Shown here in pieces: positions 1 to 4,861 of a stretch of DNA of 8,581 nt (the first letter of the stretch is position 1; the number at the start of each line of letters is the position of its first letter). The notes under the pieces were generated by a model, which was not told the DNA's origin, made no database searches, and saw nothing but the letters and a program-made list of their open reading frames with translations. This stretch comes from an uncultured Oscillospiraceae bacterium (GTDB lineage Bacteria; Bacillota; Clostridia; Oscillospirales; Oscillospiraceae), in contig CAJUCB010000076.1 of NCBI GenBank assembly GCA_910584805.1, forward strand, positions 1-8,581, given 5' to 3'. A program made the translations under genes and the position numbers.

Positions 1-254
1 AGTATGACATCCCAATGACGCAGAAACTGGATGAGGAGGTGTCGTCTATGTGTAACTTGAGTGAAGGCGTGATGCGCAAGGGTGTCGCAAAAGGCCGCGC
101 AGAGGGCATGGCCAGAGGTGTAACAAAAGGTATTTTGTCCTCCATCCAAAGCCTCATGGAAACCATGAACCTTTCCCCAGACCAAGCCATGGCGGCGCTG
201 AAGGTGCCGGAGGCGGAGCGGCAAAAATACGTAGAGCTTTTGAAAAAACAATAA
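1..254 (+). CDS. C-terminal end of an Rpn/PD-(D/E)XK nuclease transposase-like protein (5' end outside window)
   Basis: The reading frame is open to the left window edge (codons start at base 3), so the ATG at 15 is probably an internal methionine and not the start. What remains, about 84 residues, carries no catalytic residues. It begins with a short acidic stretch and a CNLSEG motif. A lysine/glycine/glutamate-rich helical linker follows, with repeated KG and EG pairs, then a small helical tail with MNLSPDQAMAALKVPE and a closing LLKKQ. This tail is what I know from the C-termini of Firmicute Rpn-family recombination-promoting nucleases/putative transposases, whose nuclease core lies in the N-terminal part. 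The family assignment rests on the tail alone. Such genes are multicopy and often sit in accessory regions. Base composition is less GC-rich than in the genes from 1457 onward. Confidence 0.65.
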   Translation, partial: YDIPMTQKLDEEVSSMCNLSEGVMRKGVAKGRAEGMARGVTKGILSSIQSLMETMNLSPDQAMAALKVPEAERQKYVELLKKQ

Positions 255-259
255 CGAGC

Positions 260-290
260 AAACGCCCCGATACAGCTGATCGGGGCGTTT
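260..290 (+). terminator. hairpin terminator after the Rpn-like gene
   Basis: A perfect 12-bp stem (260-271 pairing with 279-290, core AACGCCCCGAT) closes a 7-nt loop and begins 5 nt after the stop codon at 254. The downstream T-run is short (GTTTACTT), so termination may be incomplete. Because the beta-lactamase gene starts only 28 nt later, some readthrough could feed it. Confidence 0.7.
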
Positions 291-318
291 ACTTCACTAT
301 GACAGAAGGGGCTACACC

Positions 319-1224
319 ATGAAACACATAAAAATCGGGATCGCTCTGCTTGCGCTGGCACTTTTGGCGGGGTGTGCCGGGGAAGCCGTCCCGCCGGAGC
401 AGGCGGGTGGCGGGGACATTTCGCTGTCCCAACCGCCCCCAGAGGAACCGGCGGAAATCATAGAGGCCGACTGGTCCAGCCAGTTTGACGGGTTGACTGG
501 GGCGGCAGTCCTCTACGACCCGGAGGAAAACAGCTATTGGGTTTACAACCCAGCGTTGGCAAACACCCGGCGCTCCCCTTGCTCTACCTTCAAGATCATC
601 GCCTCCCTCATCGGCCTGGAAACCGGCACGATTGACCCGGAGGATTCTGTGCGGGCTTGGAGCGGGGAGGTATTCTGGAACGAAGACTGGAACAGGGACC
701 TGGACTTTGAATCGGCCTTTCGCTTCTCCTGTGTGTGGTATTTCCGTCAAGTGACCGATGAGATCGGGAAAGCGGCCATACAACAGGGCCTGGATGCCCT
801 GCAATACGGCAACTGTGACTGCTCTGACTGGGAAGGCCGGAGCAATACCAACAACGACAACCGGGCACTGACTGGGTTTTGGCTCGAATCCTCCCTGAAA
901 ATCTCCCCCAGGGAACAGGCGGACGTGATGTACAAGCTCTTTGGCGGCCAGTCAGACGCTTCCCCCCAAACCCTGGCCTGGCTGGAACGGGTCATGCTGT
1001 GCCTGGAAGAGAGCCGGGACGGCCTTGGCCTCTACGGGAAAACGGGGATGGGCAAAGCCGAGGGCGTTGTGGTGGATGCCTGGTTCACAGGCTTTGCTGA
1101 CCTGGAGGGAAAGCGCGTTTACTTTTGCGTCTACCTGGGGGAGTCCCCGGGGAAAGATGTGTCCAGCTCCAAGGCCAAGGAGATCGCGGTGTCGCTGCTC
1201 TCCTCGTATTCCGCAGCCGTGTAG
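319..1224 (+). CDS. class D (OXA-type) serine beta-lactamase, lipoprotein
   Basis: Predicted to hydrolyse beta-lactams through an acyl-serine intermediate, anchored on the outer face of the membrane. The 301-residue product has a lipoprotein signal (residues 1-18, lipobox LAGC with Cys19) and a Pro/Glu-rich linker to about residue 48. A class D catalytic domain follows: S89-T-F-K92 (nucleophile and the lysine that is carboxylated in the family), S137-C-V139 (SxV), Y163-G-N165 (YGN), W188 in FWLES (the tryptophan that protects the carboxylysine) and K241-T-G243 (KTG). Motif order and spacing fit active class D enzymes. The BlaR1/MecR1 sensor domain has the same fold and shares several motifs, so a stand-alone penicillin-binding sensor is the alternative, though YGN and the lipobox favour an enzyme. 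The ATG has an AAGGGG ribosome site 7 nt upstream. I see no good promoter between the preceding hairpin and the start, and no TACA-NN-TGTA operator. GC content is visibly lower than in the genes to the right. Confidence 0.88.
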   Translation: MKHIKIGIALLALALLAGCAGEAVPPEQAGGGDISLSQPPPEEPAEIIEADWSSQFDGLTGAAVLYDPEENSYWVYNPALANTRRSPCSTFKIIASLIGLETGTIDPEDSVRAWSGEVFWNEDWNRDLDFESAFRFSCVWYFRQVTDEIGKAAIQQGLDALQYGNCDCSDWEGRSNTNNDNRALTGFWLESSLKISPREQADVMYKLFGGQSDASPQTLAWLERVMLCLEESRDGLGLYGKTGMGKAEGVVVDAWFTGFADLEGKRVYFCVYLGESPGKDVSSSKAKEIAVSLLSSYSAAV

Positions 1225-1365
1225 CAACATCAAACGCAGAAATTCCAATGCTGCCATGATAATGGAAAAACGCTGTGGACGGGGTTTCCCATTGGGTGGG
1301 GCTTACGTTTGCGGCTATGAATCTTAAAAAGTTAGCCCTTCGGGCTTGGGCTCTTTGACAAACGG

Positions 1366-1402
1366 ACGGGGCAGGGACGACAAAGGTCCCTGCCCCCGTT
1401 TT
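1366..1402 (+). terminator. intrinsic terminator after the beta-lactamase gene
   Basis: A GC-rich stem (1366-1378 ACGGGGCAGGGAC pairing with about 1386-1399, one bulged C) closes a 7-nt loop and ends in TTTT at 1399-1402. It lies about 140 nt past the beta-lactamase stop and 55 nt before the flippase start, so it separates the two units. The stretch 1225-1365 before it holds no supported gene; I see only a small AGCCC-TTC-GGGCT hairpin at 1334-1346. Confidence 0.8.
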
Positions 1403-1456
1403 ACGCATGCCCCGCCCCCCTCCCGCATAGTCTGAACGGAAAGGGAGGTGGGTGTT

Positions 1457-2953
1457 GTGCGCTCTGTGGCGGTTTTGACGGGGACGGGGGTGTTGTCCCA
1501 ACTGGTGGGCTTCCTCTACCGGATTCTGCTCACCCGGCTGGCGGGGGCGGAGATTTTGGGGCTGTATCAGCTGATCCTCCCCCTCTATTCGGTGCTGCTG
1601 TCCCTGACGGGGGTGGGGCTGTACACGGCGGTGTCCAACCTCTCCGCCCGCTATCAAGCCCTGGGGAACCGGCGGGGGATTTACCAGCTCCGGGGGGTGG
1701 CCCTGCGGCTGTTCTTTTTGCTGGCGGTGCTGCCGGGGGCGGCGCTGCTGGTGTTCTCCGACGCCGCCTCGGTGTACCTCCTGGGGGACGCCCGGACCCG
1801 GCTGGGACTGATGCTCCTGGTGCCCTGCCTGCTGCTCACCGGCACGGAGAACCTCCACAAGCACTATTTCTACGGCACCGGCCGGGTCTACCCCGCCGCC
1901 ATCACGGAGCTGTTGGAGCAGGTGGTCCGCGCGGCGTTTATCCTGGCTCTGCTGGTGGTCCTCCGGCCTGGTACCGCCGAGGGGGCGGTGGGGGTCATTG
2001 TGCTGGGGATGGTGTGCAGCGAAGTCCTGGCGGCCATCACCCAACTGCTCCTCTTCCGCCTCTCCCTGGGGGCCCCGGGGAAGCTCACTGGGGAGCGCCT
2101 CCAATCCGCCGCCCTCCAACGGCAGGTGCTTCACATCGCCCTCCCCCTGGGGGGCGCGGCCCTGCTGGGGAACCTGATCTCCTCCGCCAACGCGGTGCTC
2201 ATCCCCCGGCTGCTGGTGCAGGGGGGGATGGAGCAGAGCCAGGCGGTGTCCGCTTACGGCGTCACCTTCGGCATGACCCTGCCCATGCTGCTGCTGCCCA
2301 CGGCCTTTTTGAGTGCCCTGGGGCTGGTGCTCACCCCCAAGCTCTCCGAGTACAGCGCCTTGGGCCGCCAGGAGGAAATCCGGCGGCAGGTGCGCCGCAG
2401 CGTGGGGGCCTCCAACCTGATTCTCATCCCCGCTCTGGCCCTGCTGGCGGTGCTGGGCAGTGCCATCGGGGAGGCCTTGTACGGCCAAGCAGGGGTGGGG
2501 GACCACCTGCCCCTGCTTGCCCTGGGGGTGCTGTTCTCCTGCTGGCAGACCCTATTCCTCTGCGTCCTCAACGGCCTGAACCGCCAGGGGAGCTCCGCGG
2601 CCATCGCCCTGGTGTGTGACGGGGTGCAGCTCCTGCTCACCTGCCTGCTGGTGGGACGGCTGGGCATGGGGGGCTATGCCCTGGGCTTCGTCCTCAGCTC
2701 CCTGCTGGGGGCGGTGCTCAGCTGGCTGGTGGCCGCCCAGGCCACGGGCTTACAGCTCCCGGTGTTCTCCTGGTTCACCGCCCCCACCCTGGCGGCCTGC
2801 CTGGCCGCGGCCTGCGGGGAGCTCATGGAGACCGTCTTGCTCCGCAGCGGCCTGGGCACCTTCCCTGCCGCCTGCGGCGCCCTGGTGTTCGGCCTGCTGC
2901 TGTACCTGGCCGCCTTGCAGGCCATGGGGGTGGGGAAGGGCCGGTGGTCCTAG
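1457..2953 (+). CDS. spoVB: SpoVB/MurJ-like polysaccharide (lipid-linked precursor) flippase, MOP superfamily
   Basis: A 498-residue, very hydrophobic polytopic protein, which I estimate at 12 to 14 membrane helices and which has the usual family length. Members move lipid-linked cell-wall or polysaccharide precursors across the membrane; SpoVB acts in spore cortex formation. The N-terminus has the typical pattern of a first helix, then GFLYRILLTRLAG and an ILGLYQ motif. Residues about 131-158 hold the ENxxKxYFYGxGxxxPAxxTExxEQ block that I associate with SpoVB. I chose GTG 1457 because AAGGGAGG (1441-1448) then sits 8 nt upstream; the in-frame GTG at 1448 overlaps that site and is unlikely to be used. 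The gene stands alone: a terminator precedes it and another follows, and degV converges on it. Clostridia often carry several SpoVB-like paralogues, so the exact role (cortex, wall or capsule) is not settled. Membrane family is near certain; the symbol is likely. Confidence 0.85.
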   Translation: MRSVAVLTGTGVLSQLVGFLYRILLTRLAGAEILGLYQLILPLYSVLLSLTGVGLYTAVSNLSARYQALGNRRGIYQLRGVALRLFFLLAVLPGAALLVFSDAASVYLLGDARTRLGLMLLVPCLLLTGTENLHKHYFYGTGRVYPAAITELLEQVVRAAFILALLVVLRPGTAEGAVGVIVLGMVCSEVLAAITQLLLFRLSLGAPGKLTGERLQSAALQRQVLHIALPLGGAALLGNLISSANAVLIPRLLVQGGMEQSQAVSAYGVTFGMTLPMLLLPTAFLSALGLVLTPKLSEYSALGRQEEIRRQVRRSVGASNLILIPALALLAVLGSAIGEALYGQAGVGDHLPLLALGVLFSCWQTLFLCVLNGLNRQGSSAAIALVCDGVQLLLTCLLVGRLGMGGYALGFVLSSLLGAVLSWLVAAQATGLQLPVFSWFTAPTLAACLAAACGELMETVLLRSGLGTFPAACGALVFGLLLYLAALQAMGVGKGRWS

Positions 2954-2973
2954 CGCTACCCCATACGCGCGCG

Positions 2974-3020
2974 CAGCCCCCTGGCAGACTGCATTGTCCG
3001 CCAGGGGGCTGTGTTGTTTG
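2974..3020 (+). terminator. terminator hairpin between the convergent flippase and DegV genes
   Basis: A perfect 12-bp stem, CAGCCCCCTGGC at 2974-2985 with 3000-3011, extended by a GAC/GTC pairing near the loop. A T-rich tail (TGTTGTTTG) follows on the plus strand. The minus-strand side has no T tract, so it mainly serves the flippase transcript, though the hairpin lies 3' of both genes. Confidence 0.8.
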
Positions 3021-3027
3021 ATGGATG

Positions 3028-3891
3028 TTATCGTTTCCCTGCCGTCCGTCCCACAATGCCAAAGGCGCCGGCGCCGCCGTGGCAGGTGATGACGCAGCCG
3101 GAGTCCCGCCAGATGATTTTTTGAAAACCCAGGGCCCGGGCCCGATCCTCCGCCAGGGCTTGCAGCTCGGCGCTCAGGCCCGGGGTGCGGATGAAATGGA
3201 TGCTCTCCCGGCTCAGGTGGTGCTTTTCCGTAAACTCCGCCAGGAGCTTGGGGATCACCCGGTGGAAGGAGCCCCGGTACTTTTTGGACACCACCAGCTC
3301 CCCGTTGATGGTCTCAATGCAGGGGTGCAGGCCCAGGAGGTTCCCGGTGAGGGCCACCACGTTGCTCACCCGGCCTCCTGCCCGGAGGTAGTCCAGGTTC
3401 TTGGGGATGAAGCACATGTGGATGGCGGCGGCCATCTCCTTGGCGTACTGCACCGCCTCCTCCACGGACAACTCCGGCTGCTCCCGGAGCTTTAAGGCCA
3501 GGCGGATGGCCACCAGCCCCTGGGCGGTGGAGACCTGTTTGGTATCCAGCCGGGTGACGTACTCCCGGTTGGCCCCGGCGATGCCGGCGTTTTGGTAGGA
3601 GCAGGTGGTGGCGGCGGAGTAGGCCAGGTGGAGGATGTGGGCGTCGGGATAGGCGGCGTGGAGTTCGTCAAAGGTTTTGGTAAAGTCCTCGGGGTTGCAG
3701 GCGCTGGTCTTGGGGACTTTGCCGGTGCGGTCGTAATAGGCGCAGACCGCTTGGGCGGGGAACGCGCCGTCGTCCAGGCAGTCCTCCCCCATGGTCACGT
3801 GCATGGGGACCAGGTAGATTCCGTATTCCTGGGCCAGCTCCGGCGTGAGGTCAGAACCAGTTTCTGCGGTCAAGATCAGTTTTTTCTCCAT
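3028..3891 (-). CDS. DegV family fatty-acid-binding protein
   Basis: A soluble 287-residue protein, normal length for the family. DegV/FakB-type proteins bind a long-chain fatty acid between two lobes; FakB members present it to the kinase FakA. Recognisable features are the N-terminal beta-strand with TAETGSDL (residues 8-15, family pattern TDSxxDL), KTSACNPEDF at 61-70 (family KTSxPs), the SAATTCSY segment at 92-99, YLRAGGRVS at 168-176 (family LxKGGRI), and C-terminal HGGAGAFGI at 271-279 (family HxGPGxxGi). The first lobe spans roughly residues 1-160, the second the rest. No signal peptide or membrane helix is seen, so it is cytoplasmic. The ATG (complement of 3889-3891) has AAAGGAAAGGA about 9 nt upstream and a near-consensus promoter. 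No fakA-like partner is in the window, so a role in fatty acid activation is a family-level inference. Confidence 0.9.
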   Translation of the reverse strand: MEKKLILTAETGSDLTPELAQEYGIYLVPMHVTMGEDCLDDGAFPAQAVCAYYDRTGKVPKTSACNPEDFTKTFDELHAAYPDAHILHLAYSAATTCSYQNAGIAGANREYVTRLDTKQVSTAQGLVAIRLALKLREQPELSVEEAVQYAKEMAAAIHMCFIPKNLDYLRAGGRVSNVVALTGNLLGLHPCIETINGELVVSKKYRGSFHRVIPKLLAEFTEKHHLSRESIHFIRTPGLSAELQALAEDRARALGFQKIIWRDSGCVITCHGGAGAFGIVGRTAGKR

Positions 3892-3958
3892 GGGGAACCG
3901 TCCTTTCCTTTGTCCTAGAGAAGCTTGTATCTAATATCAAATATTGAATGCTGGAATC

Positions 3959-3986
3959 ATTATACCAGATCAGCCTGTCTTGTCAA
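3959..3986 (-). promoter_or_regulatory. strong vegetative sigma-A promoter of the degV gene
   Basis: On the minus strand TTGACA (3986-3981) and TATAAT (3964-3959) are both exact consensus, 16 bp apart, and the -10 is preceded by TGG, giving an extended -10 (TGnTATAAT). It lies about 70 nt upstream of the DegV start codon. This is the best promoter in the window and suggests constitutive, high expression. Confidence 0.85.
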
Positions 3987-4016
3987 TAGGCTTTACCCTT
4001 TGGGAAGAAAAAATAG

Positions 4017-4046
4017 TGGACGCTCCCGGCGGCGCTATGATACACT
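4017..4046 (+). promoter_or_regulatory. possible weak promoter of the zinc-ribbon membrane protein gene
   Basis: A TGGACG -35-like hexamer (4017-4022) and TACACT -10-like hexamer (4041-4046) lie 18 bp apart, each matching 4 of 6 consensus positions; an overlapping TATGAT at 4036-4041 is an alternative -10. A promoter is expected here because the upstream gene is divergent, but the exact boxes are uncertain. Confidence 0.3.
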
Positions 4047-4078
4047 AACAGAAACGACAAAAGAAAAAGGGGATATCT

Positions 4079-4387
4079 ATGGACTTCAAGACCCGCATCA
4101 AACGCTATCTCACCGCCTGGACCGGCCACCCCCGGAAATTCCTCCGGGAGGGGGGCGTACCCCTGGGGCTGCTCCTGGTTGCCCTGATCTTCATCGACTT
4201 CCTTTTGGAATTCCCCCCCTACCCCCTGGATATCCTGCTGCTCCTGGTGGTGGCGGTGGCCCTGGTGGTGCTGGTCTCCCGCTTCTGGCGCTGCCCCGCC
4301 TGCGGGGAACGGCTGCCGGTGCGCATTGAGAACCCCCGGTTCCTGGGCATGTGCCCCCACTGCGGGGCCCAGCTCCCGGAGGATTGA
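4079..4387 (+). CDS. small membrane protein with C-terminal zinc ribbon, function unknown
   Basis: A 102-residue protein. A basic N-terminal 25 residues is followed by two hydrophobic segments (about 28-44 and 49-68) that could form a helical hairpin. A CPxCG ... CPHCG zinc ribbon follows, with ligands C72, C75, C92 and C95. Both ends would face the cytoplasm by the positive-inside rule. I do not recognise a named family; small DUF-type membrane proteins with one zinc ribbon are frequent in Clostridia. An AAAAAGGGGA ribosome site lies about 5 nt before the ATG. The gene ends 9 nt before the -35 box of the BlaI-type operon, and its transcript would run into the inverted repeat at 4402-4457, which could end it. 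Its location just upstream could be chance; no functional link to the repressor is shown. Confidence 0.8.
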   Translation: MDFKTRIKRYLTAWTGHPRKFLREGGVPLGLLLVALIFIDFLLEFPPYPLDILLLLVVAVALVVLVSRFWRCPACGERLPVRIENPRFLGMCPHCGAQLPED

Positions 4388-4396
4388 AAAAAACAC

Positions 4397-4425
4397 TTGA
4401 CAAAACCAGGTTACAGTTGTACCCT
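4397..4425 (+). promoter_or_regulatory. promoter of the BlaI/M56 operon
   Basis: A perfect TTGACA (4397-4402) is followed after 17 bp by TACCCT (4420-4425), a weak -10 matching 3 of 6 positions; TATAGG at 4425-4430 would be too far away. The first operator dyad (4412-4421) lies in the spacer and overlaps the -10, and the second (4437-4446) lies just after the likely transcription start. Both positions suit repression by a BlaI-type dimer. Confidence 0.65.
4412..4421. promoter_or_regulatory. BlaI/MecI-type operator 1
   Basis: TACA-GT-TGTA, exactly the half-site arrangement (TACA-NN-TGTA) known for BlaI and MecI operators. It lies between the -35 and -10 of the operon promoter, so a bound dimer would block polymerase. 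The operon's first gene encodes a BlaI-family protein, which makes autoregulation the likely use. Confidence 0.75.
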
Positions 4426-4436
4426 ATAGGTGAAGG

Positions 4437-4446
4437 TACAATTGTA
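4437..4446. promoter_or_regulatory. BlaI/MecI-type operator 2
   Basis: TACA-AT-TGTA, a perfect palindrome, centred 25 bp from operator 1 (about two and a half helical turns). It is placed downstream of the -10, near the start of the transcript. Paired operators of this spacing class are usual in bla/mec control regions. Confidence 0.75.
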
Positions 4447-4477
4447 ACCTGGTTTTTCTGCAAAGGAGAGGATATCC

Positions 4478-4861
4478 ATGAAGGATGTAGAAACCAAGAT
4501 CACCGACGCCGAACTGGCTGTGATGCAAGTTTTATGGGCTGCCCAGGAGCCCTTGACTGTGAACCAAGTGAAAGCCGCCCTGGACAAGAACGGCGAGACC
4601 ACCAAAACCCTCCTGCGCCGCCTGTGCCAGAAGGGGGCCGTGGGACAGGAAAAGCGGGAGGTCTATTACTACCGCCCCCTGGTGGAGCAGAGCAAGCTGG
4701 GGCGCTACCAGACCCAATGCCTCATTGACAAGCTCTACGCCGGCAGCGCCAAGGCCATGGTGGCGGCCCTGGTAGAGCAAGGCCAGCTCCAAGCCCAGGA
4801 CGTGGCGGAGCTGCAAGGGATGTTCCAAGACCTCTGGGAAAAGGAGGATGGCTCATCATGA
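4478..4861 (+). CDS. BlaI/MecI/CopY family transcriptional repressor
   Basis: A 127-residue winged-helix repressor of standard family length. The N-terminal part (about 7-70) has the family opening ITDAELAVMQVLW, the LTVNQV turn, the recognition helix region TTKTLLRRLCQKGAVG (41-56) and the wing with the YYYRPLV strand. Residues 71-124 are the helical dimerisation domain with LIDKLYAGS. It should bind the two TACA-NN-TGTA dyads upstream of its own gene and repress the operon until a membrane M56 protease inactivates it. By gap-free comparison with MecI from memory, the Asn-Phe bond cut in BlaI/MecI corresponds to Ala97-Leu98 here, so the cut site, if any, differs. The ATG has AAAGGAGAGGA about 6 nt upstream. 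The stop overlaps the next gene's start (ATGA), so the repressor and first receptor are probably translationally coupled. CopY-type metal-binding cysteine motifs are absent. Confidence 0.92.
   Translation: MKDVETKITDAELAVMQVLWAAQEPLTVNQVKAALDKNGETTKTLLRRLCQKGAVGQEKREVYYYRPLVEQSKLGRYQTQCLIDKLYAGSAKAMVAALVEQGQLQAQDVAELQGMFQDLWEKEDGSS

Larger units (their letters stand above)
4402..4457 (+). terminator. 22-bp inverted repeat enclosing both operators, also a likely terminator of the upstream gene
   Basis: Bases 4402-4423 and 4435-4456 are inverted copies (outer part AAAACCAGGTTACA), differing at one position that would still pair as G-U in RNA, around an 11-nt loop. The right arm ends in TTTTT (4453-4457). 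RNA coming from the zinc-ribbon gene would form a long hairpin followed by U residues, a plausible intrinsic terminator. Transcripts started at the operon promoter would begin inside the element and lack the left arm, so they would escape. The dual use is inference; the repeat is directly visible. Confidence 0.65.

Noticed and set aside
299..322. Seven-codon frame MTEGATP whose stop overlaps the beta-lactamase ATG (ATGA), like a coupled leader peptide
   Set aside because: No ribosome binding site precedes it and it overlaps the beta-lactamase's own site; so short a frame is expected by chance.
1256..1327. 23-codon frame starting MIMEKRCGRG in the gap after the beta-lactamase
   Set aside because: No ribosome binding site, no recognisable family, and it precedes a terminator; treated as non-coding.
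1355..1383. TTGACA at 1355-1360 as a -35 box for the flippase gene
   Set aside because: No -10-like hexamer lies 16 to 18 bp downstream, and the following sequence is the terminator stem.
1085..2506. Long minus-strand open frame (473 codons) opposite the flippase gene
   Set aside because: Gln/Gly/Pro/His-rich low-complexity translation typical of the reverse strand of GC-rich coding sequence; the plus-strand frame is a clear membrane protein.
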